Shown here: piece by piece, positions 1 through 5,635 of the stretch | Layout: each line of letters starts with the position of its first letter | How positions within the stretch are numbered: position 1 is the first letter of the stretch | DNA from: a bacterium | GTDB taxonomy: Bacteria > Bacillota_A > Clostridia > Lachnospirales > Lachnospiraceae | Direction: 5' to 3' | Length of the DNA: 8,042 nt | Assembly (NCBI GenBank): GCA_004562915.1 | Contig: SFQZ01000102.1 | Span: 1 to 8,042, forward strand | Made by a program: the position numbers and the translations under genes | The notes under the pieces: generated by a model | Database searches by the model: none | The model's input: only the letters and a program-made list of their open reading frames with translations | Told to the model about the DNA's origin: nothing

Positions 1-1647
1 TTTTACGATTTTGATAAGGGACCGGCTTACTATGAAGCCCCCGGTGGATGTCTGGAAGGAGAGATCACATCCAAATGGCAGTATAAGATCCGTCATGGAA
101 AAATAGTATATGCCTTTGAGAGTGATATCAAAATCGATGATGATATTTTAAAAGCGGAATTGGGTGCCAATGCGGATGTACAGCTGAAAAATATTATACG
201 AACTATCCAGAAGGAGCAGAATGCAATCATCCGCAATACAAAAGATAGAATTCTGGTGATTCAGGGAGCTGCGGGGAGCGGAAAAACTTCTGTGGCTCTG
301 CATCGTATTGCCTATCTTCTGTATCATGACAGAAAGAATCTTCAGTCATCCAATGTTTTGATCCTGTCCCCCAACAGTGTATTTTCGGACTATATTTCTC
401 ACATACTCCCGGAGCTGGGGGAAGAAAATATCCGGGAAATGAGCTTTGATCTGTTTGCTTATCAGGAACTGCTGGATACCATCGGGGACTGTGAAGATAG
501 ATATGATCTGATTGAGCAGAATATGCAGGATTCTTCCCGGGGAGAAATGTATCACAGGAAGCAGTCGAAAAAGTTTATCAGTCAGATGGAAGGATTTCTG
601 GCGGTATTGGAAGACGAACTGATGTGTTTCAGAGACGTGGAATATAGGGGATATATGATTTTGTCCTCAAGAGTGATATCCCTGTTTTACTATCAGTTTC
701 AGGATATTCCGCTTCTGTCAAGAATGGATGCAGTGATGGAATATTTTATGGATGAATATGAGACACTGATGGGAAAAGATCTGCCGGAAGAAGAAAAGAT
801 GTACTGGCAGGATAAATTCCGAAGTATGTACGAGACAAGAGATCTGTACCGAATTTACAGCCGTTTTCTGGAGTCGGAAGGATATCCGGCACTTCCTGAA
901 GCAGAACGTGAGAAGCGAATTCTCCGTTATGAAGATGTGTATCCGATGCTTTATATGAAGTATCGTTTGATTCGACCCATAAAGAGAAGAAATGTAAAGC
1001 ATCTTGTGATTGATGAAATGCAGGATTATACCAGACTGCAGTATCAGATTTTGGCGGAAATATTCCCATGTCGAATGACAATCCTCGGGGATAAGGCTCA
1101 GACCATGGATGAAAAGCAGCAGGATGTTTTCACATTTCTTCCTAAAGTACTGGGAAAAGATATACGCAAGATTGTGATGAATAAAAGTTACAGAAATACA
1201 GTAGAAATTGCTCGTTATGCTGCTGATATTGCAGGAATTACAGAATTGGATCTTTTTGAGCGGCATGGTAAGCCGGTGGAAGAGATTAAATGTAACAATA
1301 TGAAAAGTGTGTCAGATGCGATTCTATCTAATCTCAGACTGGAAAAAGAAGAATACGAGACGGCAGCGGTTCTGACGATGACAGCTGATGAGGCACAGGA
1401 AATCTATCAGGTGCTGAGAGAGAGAATGAATGAAACAGATATCAGTATATCTTATGTGGATCGCGACAGCAGCAGTTTTAAAAAGGGTGTCACAGTTACT
1501 ACCTTTTATCTTGCAAAAGGACTGGAATTTGACCAGGTATTTACTTTGTACGGCAGACAGGAAGAAACAGCTTTGGTACGACAGGCAAAATATATCTGCG
1601 CCACCAGAGCATTGCATGAACTGTTTATGATACATTTTAATTCATGA
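1..1647 (+). CDS. helD: HelD family RNA polymerase recycling ATPase (UvrD-like, superfamily 1), 5' partial
   Basis: The frame is open from base 1 to the TGA at 1645-1647, giving 548 visible residues. The gene begins left of the window, so the in-frame TTG at 160 is not its start. Visible motifs are those of an SF1 UvrD-type ATPase: Walker A GAAGSGKT (265-288), Walker B/DExx as IDEMQDY (1009-1029), motif III ILGDKAQ (1081-1101), KSYRNT with the motif IV arginine near 1190, the YLAKGLEFD block near 1508-1535, and CATRALHEL with the arginine finger near 1599-1625. The stretch before Walker A (YYEAPGG, then TIQKEQNAIIR) is characteristic of HelD rather than UvrD, PcrA or Rep. HelD binds RNA polymerase and uses ATP to free stalled enzyme from nucleic acid. 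The N-terminal arm that enters the secondary channel is not in view. It has no obvious functional tie to the genes downstream. Confidence 0.9.
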   Translation, partial: FYDFDKGPAYYEAPGGCLEGEITSKWQYKIRHGKIVYAFESDIKIDDDILKAELGANADVQLKNIIRTIQKEQNAIIRNTKDRILVIQGAAGSGKTSVALHRIAYLLYHDRKNLQSSNVLILSPNSVFSDYISHILPELGEENIREMSFDLFAYQELLDTIGDCEDRYDLIEQNMQDSSRGEMYHRKQSKKFISQMEGFLAVLEDELMCFRDVEYRGYMILSSRVISLFYYQFQDIPLLSRMDAVMEYFMDEYETLMGKDLPEEEKMYWQDKFRSMYETRDLYRIYSRFLESEGYPALPEAEREKRILRYEDVYPMLYMKYRLIRPIKRRNVKHLVIDEMQDYTRLQYQILAEIFPCRMTILGDKAQTMDEKQQDVFTFLPKVLGKDIRKIVMNKSYRNTVEIARYAADIAGITELDLFERHGKPVEEIKCNNMKSVSDAILSNLRLEKEEYETAAVLTMTADEAQEIYQVLRERMNETDISISYVDRDSSSFKKGVTVTTFYLAKGLEFDQVFTLYGRQEETALVRQAKYICATRALHELFMIHFNS

Positions 1648-1655
1648 ATCAAAAT

Positions 1656-1689
1656 ATCGTATAAACTGGTTACGATTTCGTGAGTTTTT
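1656..1689 (+). terminator. Weak candidate terminator after helD
   Basis: Just after the helD stop, ATCGTA (1656-1661) and TACGAT (1671-1676) form a six-pair stem with a 9-base loop. TTTTT lies at 1685-1689. The T run is eight bases from the stem and the stem is AT-rich, so termination would be inefficient. It is listed because a separate promoter appears to follow. Confidence 0.25.
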
Positions 1690-1709
1690 CTTATGGTTCT
1701 GGATTATAC

Positions 1710-1737
1710 TTGTGATATATATTCAGTTATGTATAAA
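1710..1737 (+). promoter_or_regulatory. Candidate sigma-A promoter for the acetyltransferase cluster
   Basis: TTGTGA (1710-1715) and TATAAA (1732-1737) are separated by 16 bp. This would start transcription near 1744 and leave a leader of about 27 bases before the ATG at 1771. It is the best -35/-10 pair in the 123-base gap after helD, but the region is AT-rich and chance matches are likely. Confidence 0.4.
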
Positions 1738-1754
1738 TGTTCATATAAGGCAGA

Positions 1755-1761
1755 AAGGAAG
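1755..1761 (+). promoter_or_regulatory. Ribosome binding site fixing the maa start
   Basis: AAGGAAG lies nine bases before ATG 1771. An upstream in-frame ATG at 1693 has no such site and would add 26 residues unlike the family, so 1771 is preferred. Confidence 0.7.
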
Positions 1762-1770
1762 AAAGTGATT

Positions 1771-2391
1771 ATGACAAACAGTGAGAGAAGAGACAGAGGG
1801 ATGGCTTATATTTCTGACGACGGTGTGATGGAGGAACAGAAGGTGTGCAGAAGGATTCTGCAGGAGCTGAATACCGTGGATCGGGCGGATTTTTCAAAAA
1901 TCAGTCAACTGGTAAAAAAACTTTTGGGAAAATCGGAAGGAGCTTTTATTAATCCTCCATTTTACTGTGATTATGGCACACATATTGAGGTGGGAAAGAA
2001 TTTTTTTGCAAATTATAATTGTACGATCCTTGACGTGGCGACAGTTAAAATCGGAGATAACTGTCAGATGGCACCGAATGTGGCAATCTATACGGCCGGT
2101 CATCCACTGCATCCGGTGGCCCGTAATTCTGCCTATGAATACGGTATTCCGGTGGAAATCGGGGATAACTGCTGGATCGGGGGTAATACAGTAATCCTTC
2201 CGGGAGTACATATTGGTGATAATTGTGTGATCGGTGCGGGCAGTGTTGTGACAAAAGATATTCCCGACTGGTCTGTGGCAGCCGGGAATCCATGTAAAGT
2301 GATCCGTAAAATAACAGAGGAAGATAAAAAATTTTATTTCCGGGATCAGGAATTTGATCCGGAAGCCTGGGAAGTAATCAGTAAATTGTAA
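1771..2391 (+). CDS. maa: Maltose/galactoside-type sugar O-acetyltransferase (left-handed beta-helix)
   Basis: This 206-residue protein belongs to the hexapeptide-repeat acetyltransferase group that includes maltose acetyltransferase (Maa), galactoside acetyltransferase (LacA) and NodL. These enzymes move acetyl from acetyl-CoA to a sugar hydroxyl. The N-terminal helical segment (about residues 1-60) resembles the Maa N-terminal domain. The hexapeptide coils follow, with INPPFYCDYG, the TAGHPLHP block holding the likely catalytic His111, and IGDNCWIGGNTVILPGV. It ends with the usual GAGSVVTKDIPDWSVAAGNP segment, a C-terminal part of the CoA site. Length is normal for the family. The start is set by the AAGGAAG site. 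The stop TAA shares its last base with the ATG of the next small ORF. The true sugar substrate cannot be read from sequence, and the symbol marks family membership only. Confidence 0.9.
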   Translation: MTNSERRDRGMAYISDDGVMEEQKVCRRILQELNTVDRADFSKISQLVKKLLGKSEGAFINPPFYCDYGTHIEVGKNFFANYNCTILDVATVKIGDNCQMAPNVAIYTAGHPLHPVARNSAYEYGIPVEIGDNCWIGGNTVILPGVHIGDNCVIGAGSVVTKDIPDWSVAAGNPCKVIRKITEEDKKFYFRDQEFDPEAWEVISKL

Positions 2392-2534
2392 TGCAGATTG
2401 GTCAGTGGGTTTACTGGAAATATCTGTTTCGCGGAATTCGCCCGGAGTACAGCCATATGACACGGTTGACGGAAGAGTACGCCGCAGTTATTATGAGAAG
2501 AGAGTATTCGGATTATAATAATGGGAGTGAATAA
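2391..2534 (+). CDS. Small unrecognised ORF, 47 residues, coupled to maa
   Basis: The ATG overlaps the maa stop in TAATG (2389-2393), and the frame closes at TAA 2532-2534, two bases before the next gene's ATG. No good ribosome binding site lies at normal distance, so translation would depend on coupling from maa. The product is rich in aromatic and charged residues: it begins MQIGQWVYWKYLFRG, has seven tyrosines in all, and ends EYSDYNNGSE. It has no cysteine, signal peptide or membrane helix. I do not recognise it. It fills the whole gap between two genes with no spare bases, which favours a real gene, but a leftover fragment of a lost gene or a chance frame cannot be excluded. Confidence 0.5.
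   Translation: MQIGQWVYWKYLFRGIRPEYSHMTRLTEEYAAVIMRREYSDYNNGSE
2523..2527 (+). promoter_or_regulatory. Ribosome binding site for the fused dehydrogenase
   Basis: GGGAG lies nine bases before ATG 2537, inside the last codons of the small ORF. It supports translation of the unusual N-terminal extension rather than a start only at the dehydrogenase domain. Confidence 0.65.
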
Positions 2535-2536
2535 GT

Positions 2537-3427
2537 ATGTATAGAATTATCAGAATCGAGGAACCGGATTTTGGCTGTGAAGGTCGGATGGAAGGACAGG
2601 CTGTTATGGATACCGTGATACTTCGGAATGAATCCGGTCAGGAGATCGTGAAACAAATGGAAGACAGTCTTCTGTATGAAAGAGATTTGAATGAAGGCGA
2701 CGCTGTCATGATAGAAGGGAATGGGAATCTTCGAAGTGTGGTTGCTGTTGTCACAGGAGGTGTCGGTGGCATCGGAAAATGCATTTGTAAGGAATTTGAT
2801 AAGCTTGGGGTAAAAGTGTGTACGATTGATATAGCTGAGAATTCGTTTTTCGTAGGTGATATTGCGGATGAAGATACGCTGCGCAGCTTTGCGGGAAAGG
2901 TGATTGGTATCCATGGTCATGTGGATTATCTGATCAACAATGCACCACCCCTGATGAAAGGAATTGACTCCTGCAGCTATAAGGAATTCAACCGGGCTCT
3001 GAGGGTTGGAGTTTCTGCCCCATTTTTGCTTACACAGCTTTTTATATCTTACTTTTCTGAGGGAGCCAGTATCGTCAATATTTCTTCCAGTCGTGACAGA
3101 ATGAGCCAGCCGTTTACGGAAAGCTACACGGCAGCAAAAGGCGGCATTACATCTCTCACCCATGCCCTTGCGGTCAGTCTTTCCGGTAAAGTAAGAGTGA
3201 ATTCTATTTCGCCGGGATGGATCGATACGGAATTTAAAGAGTATACTGGTTCTGATGCTGCTCAGCATCCGGCGGGAAGAGTAGGAAATCCGCAGGACAT
3301 TGCGCAGATGGTTTTGTATCTGTGTTCAGAGAAAGCCGGTTTTATTACAGGAGAGAATATTTGTATTGATGGCGGAATGACCCGCCAGATGGTTTATCAT
3401 GGAGATTATGGATGGAAACTGAATTGA
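2537..3427 (+). CDS. Short-chain dehydrogenase/reductase with a ~60-residue N-terminal extension
   Basis: The 296-residue protein has two parts. Residues 1-62 (MYRIIRIEEPDFGCEG to MIEGN) are a small beta-rich-looking segment of unknown function, not part of the Rossmann fold. Residues 66-296 are a classical short-chain dehydrogenase: TGGVGGIG (73-80) is the glycine-rich dinucleotide loop, Asp98 at the end of the second strand suggests NAD(H) over NADP(H), and D108 lies in the adenine-pocket strand. NNA is at 134-136, the catalytic Ser184 area is NISSS, and Tyr197/Lys201 form YTAAK. PGW (226-228) and the C-terminal FITGENICIDGG are typical. Between Asp98 and D108 the usual helix is very short. 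The position usually held by the catalytic Asn reads Gly158 (RVGVSAPF). Substrate is unknown. It overlaps the next gene by 16 bases and is probably co-transcribed with it. Confidence 0.85.
   Translation: MYRIIRIEEPDFGCEGRMEGQAVMDTVILRNESGQEIVKQMEDSLLYERDLNEGDAVMIEGNGNLRSVVAVVTGGVGGIGKCICKEFDKLGVKVCTIDIAENSFFVGDIADEDTLRSFAGKVIGIHGHVDYLINNAPPLMKGIDSCSYKEFNRALRVGVSAPFLLTQLFISYFSEGASIVNISSSRDRMSQPFTESYTAAKGGITSLTHALAVSLSGKVRVNSISPGWIDTEFKEYTGSDAAQHPAGRVGNPQDIAQMVLYLCSEKAGFITGENICIDGGMTRQMVYHGDYGWKLN
2693..2710 (+). promoter_or_regulatory. Possible internal start site within the dehydrogenase gene
   Basis: GAAGG at 2693-2697 lies ten bases before an in-frame ATG at 2708-2710 (residue 58). Translation from here would give a dehydrogenase of about 239 residues without the N-terminal extension, close to the family's usual length. 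This is a weak site seen only by inspection. Confidence 0.25.
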
Positions 3428-3993
3428 CGATTAGAATGGCAAAATCTTCGGATGCCCGGGAACTTTTGGAAATATATGGACCCTACGTGGATAATACGGC
3501 TATTTCTTTTGAATATAAGGTACCCTCTGTGGATGAATTTACTCGCAGGATAGAAAAAACACTGCAGTTTTATCCCTATCTGGTAGCGGAAATCGAGGGA
3601 AAAATCGTTGGATATGCTTATGTTTCCCCTTTTAAGGAACGGGAGGCTTATGCGTGGGCAGTGGAAACAACCATTTATATCCGGGAAGGATGGAAAGGAA
3701 AGGGCTGTGGAAAACAGCTATACCTTGCATTAGAAGAGATACTGAAAAAGCAGAAGATTCAGAATCTGAACGCATGCATTGCGTATACAGAGCAGGAAGA
3801 CGAACATCTTACCAACGCCAGTATGGAATTTCATAGCCATATGGGATATCAGCTGGTGGGAACATTTCATAAATGCGGCTACAAGTTTGGCAGATGGTAC
3901 GATATGATCTGGATGGAGAAAATGATTGGGGAGCATCCTGAAACACCAGAGAAGGTTTTTCCTGTGAGCAGGATTGTAGATCCTGGGGCATAG
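3412..3993 (+). CDS. GNAT N-acetyltransferase, phosphinothricin/methionine-sulfoximine acetyltransferase-like
   Basis: The 193-residue protein fits the PAT/MnaT (YncA) branch of the GNAT superfamily, which acetylates amino groups of small amino-acid-like compounds with acetyl-CoA. It shows the N-terminal IRMAKSSDARELLEIYGPYV segment, the SFEYKVPS block, a central strand ending VGYAYVSPF, and the acetyl-CoA loop WKGKGCGKQLY (94-104). The usual Arg/Gln at the first position of the RxxGxG-type motif is Lys here. NASMEFHSHMGY (135-146) and GYKFGRWYDMIWME (156-169) are diagnostic of this branch. About 20 residues after WMEK (from 174) are a tail beyond the usual core. GGAG at 3401-3404, seven bases upstream, sets the ATG. 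The start lies within the end of the dehydrogenase gene. The physiological substrate is unknown, and herbicide resistance should not be assumed. Confidence 0.85.
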   Translation: METELTIRMAKSSDARELLEIYGPYVDNTAISFEYKVPSVDEFTRRIEKTLQFYPYLVAEIEGKIVGYAYVSPFKEREAYAWAVETTIYIREGWKGKGCGKQLYLALEEILKKQKIQNLNACIAYTEQEDEHLTNASMEFHSHMGYQLVGTFHKCGYKFGRWYDMIWMEKMIGEHPETPEKVFPVSRIVDPGA

Positions 3994-4009
3994 AAAAAGT
4001 GGAAGAGTG

Positions 4010-4055
4010 AACGCTGTACATAGGGAAAATTCCCTGATGGTACAGCGTTTTATCA
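4010..4055 (+). terminator. Intrinsic terminator of the rightward cluster, at the convergent junction
   Basis: AACGCTGTAC (4010-4019) pairs perfectly with GTACAGCGTT (4040-4049). Inside it AGGGAA (4022-4027) pairs with TTCCCT (4030-4035), so the hairpin has two stacked stems separated by a small asymmetric internal loop. TTTT at 4048-4051 then AT follows. It serves the rightward genes. The same hairpin lies just beyond the niaR stop on the other strand and may slow leftward transcription too, but its T run there is not adjacent to the stem. Confidence 0.8.
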
Positions 4056-4084
4056 TATAGAATTGAAAATTAAATCAGGCTGTT

Positions 4085-4609
4085 TCATTGTGTACTTGAC
4101 GTTTTCTCACACAGATAGCCTTTTACTTTCAGCTCGTGTTCGATCAGATCCAGGGTTTCTTCAGAATCTGCCGCAATCGTGTGATAGTGATATCCCGATG
4201 TGACTTCTTTCAGCGGAGTAGATTTTCCACTTCTGATTTCATCGAGAAATTTTCTCGCGTCTCTGCGGGAAGAAACATTAAGATCAGCTTTCAGGCGGCC
4301 ATATACCCGATGGCGTACAGATACATCCACGGCAGTTCCTCCCAGATCCACGATCGTGTTCAGTTCATCCTCGATAGCTTCATCAGAATGGTAAACCTTG
4401 ATCAGCCGGGTGGCACGAAGCGGTGCATTCAGAAGATATCCACGATTTGTAGAAATAATATCATTTCTTTCCGCACGGATCAGAGCCATATCCTGAACAA
4501 TCACCTGTCTGCTTACTGAAAAATGATTTGCCAGGGCAGCGCCAGAGACAGGGGCAGAGGAATTTGCCAGCAGATGGAGAATTTCCTGACGTCTTTCTGT
4601 TCCTTTCAT
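4085..4609 (-). CDS. niaR: NiaR-type transcriptional repressor of NAD biosynthesis (HTH_11 plus 3H domain)
   Basis: The 174-residue protein has a winged helix-turn-helix (about 1-60; RRQEILHLL, then VSGAALANHFSVSRQVIVQDMALIR) followed by a 3H ligand-binding domain. Expected metal-site residues are visible: His74 with Glu82, His100 (in HRVYG, where HPVYG is usual), and His141/His143 in SGYHYH. In characterised members the ligand is nicotinate, which promotes binding and repression of NAD synthesis and niacin uptake genes. The location directly after nadABC fits that role. I start at the ATG with MKGTERRQ. Further in-frame codons upstream to 4714 encode sequence unlike the family and lie in the intergenic region. 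The 171-base gap after nadC suggests it may have its own promoter as well as read-through. Confidence 0.9.
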   Translation of the reverse strand: MKGTERRQEILHLLANSSAPVSGAALANHFSVSRQVIVQDMALIRAERNDIISTNRGYLLNAPLRATRLIKVYHSDEAIEDELNTIVDLGGTAVDVSVRHRVYGRLKADLNVSSRRDARKFLDEIRSGKSTPLKEVTSGYHYHTIAADSEETLDLIEHELKVKGYLCEKTSSTQ

Positions 4610-4621
4610 GATTTGAACCGA

Positions 4622-4627
4622 TCCTTT
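4622..4627 (-). promoter_or_regulatory. Ribosome binding site of niaR
   Basis: Read leftward this is AAAGGA, twelve bases before the ATG at 4609. The spacing is somewhat long. No better site was found for any other start. Confidence 0.45.
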
Positions 4628-4670
4628 CTTAATAATATAGGGTTTAGGTGTTAACGGCATCCCTTGTCTC

Positions 4671-4700
4671 ATTATATACTTGTTGGCTTGCGTACAGCAA
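4671..4700 (-). promoter_or_regulatory. Candidate internal promoter for niaR
   Basis: On the minus strand, TTGCTG (4695-4700) and a perfect TATAAT (4671-4676) are separated by 18 bp. Transcription would start near 4664, giving a leader of about 55 bases. The -35 lies inside a short inverted repeat, CTTGC-GCAAG. No terminator is evident between nadC and niaR, so this promoter would add to operon read-through. Confidence 0.45.
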
Positions 4701-4780
4701 GTAGTTTTCCTCAATTCATATAAATTGCCTACAATGTCCGATAGCTTAAATTGCAGTTGGTTTATATAAGATTCATTCGT

Positions 4781-5635
4781 TCAGACAGCATGCAGATTTT
4801 TCAGTGAGATATCAAGAATCGGTGCAGAATGTGTCAGAGCACCACTGGAGATATAGTCAACTCCGATATCCAGAAGTTGTTCCACATTCTCCCGTGTAAC
4901 ATTGCCGGAACATTCTGTCTCCGCACGTCCATTGATGATGCGGATAGCCTCTTTCATCATATCCGGTGTCATATTATCCAGCATGATGATATCTGCTCCG
5001 GCTTCTACTGCCTCCCTTACCATGTCCAGATTTTCCACCTCTATCTCTATTTTGCGGACAAATGGCGCATATTCTTTTGCCATTAATACTGCGTTTGTCA
5101 CACTTCCTGCAGCACCGATATGGTTGTCCTTCAGAAGAATGCCATCCGACAAATTATACCGATGATTGTATCCACCACCTACTTTTACTGCGTATTTTTC
5201 AAATACACGCATATTTGGAGTTGTTTTTCTGGTATCAAGAAGTTTAGTTTTACTTCCTTCCAGAAGTTTTGCGATCGAATGTGTATAAGTTGCAATACCG
5301 CTCATACGCTGCAGATAATTCAGAGCCACACGTTCCCCGGATAGAAGAGCACGAATATCTCCGGTAACCACTGCCATCAACTGTCCTGCAGAGACAGCAT
5401 TACCGTCCTGACAAAAGAAATCTACCTGAACAGCATCATCAAGAAGTTCAAAAACACGTTTAAAAACGTGAAGTCCTGCGATGATGCCATCCTGTTTGCA
5501 AAGAAGTTGAACCTCTCCTTTTTGATAGGTACGCATAACAGAGTTAGTGGTGATATCTTCACTGGTGATATCCTCCTGCAGTGCCTGCAGCAGAAGGTGA
5601 TCTGCATTTAAAGTCATAGTAATTTTATTGTTCAT
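4781..5635 (-). CDS. nadC: Nicotinate-nucleotide pyrophosphorylase (quinolinate phosphoribosyltransferase, carboxylating)
   Basis: The 284-residue enzyme converts quinolinate and PRPP to nicotinate mononucleotide, CO2 and pyrophosphate in the cytoplasm. Family blocks are all present: ALQEDITSEDITT (18-30), SGERVALNYLQRMSGIAT (99-116), DTRKTTP (134-140) with the substrate-binding Arg/Lys, GGGYNHRYNLSDGILLKDNH (153-172), the EIEVEN strand (197-202), IIMLDNM (216-222) and SSGALTHS (263-270). Length is normal. The ATG at 5635 lies 11 bases inside the end of nadB, and AAAGGAT upstream in nadB can serve as its ribosome binding site, so the two genes are probably translationally coupled. No key residue is missing. 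Confidence 0.97.
   Translation of the reverse strand: MNNKITMTLNADHLLLQALQEDITSEDITTNSVMRTYQKGEVQLLCKQDGIIAGLHVFKRVFELLDDAVQVDFFCQDGNAVSAGQLMAVVTGDIRALLSGERVALNYLQRMSGIATYTHSIAKLLEGSKTKLLDTRKTTPNMRVFEKYAVKVGGGYNHRYNLSDGILLKDNHIGAAGSVTNAVLMAKEYAPFVRKIEIEVENLDMVREAVEAGADIIMLDNMTPDMMKEAIRIINGRAETECSGNVTRENVEQLLDIGVDYISSGALTHSAPILDISLKNLHAV

Noticed and set aside
1..159. helD as a truncated pseudogene starting at the TTG at 160
   Set aside because: The frame is open and HelD-like to base 1, so the missing N-terminus is caused by the window edge.
718..1266. Long antisense open frame (182 residues) within helD
   Set aside because: It lies wholly inside a strongly supported helicase gene. Its product is rich in Cys, His, Ile and Phe with no recognisable motif, as expected of the opposite strand of a coding region.
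2513..3268. Antisense open frame of 251 residues opposite the dehydrogenase
   Set aside because: No ribosome binding site or family motif was seen, and the forward strand carries a complete set of dehydrogenase motifs.
3412..3993. Dedicated herbicide (phosphinothricin) resistance gene
   Set aside because: The family resemblance is clear, but most chromosomal members act on other amino-acid-like substrates; sequence alone does not support the specific function.
4683..4705. CTTGC-GCAAG hairpin as a terminator between nadC and niaR
   Set aside because: The stem is only five pairs and no T run follows it in the leftward direction. It overlaps the candidate niaR -35 instead.
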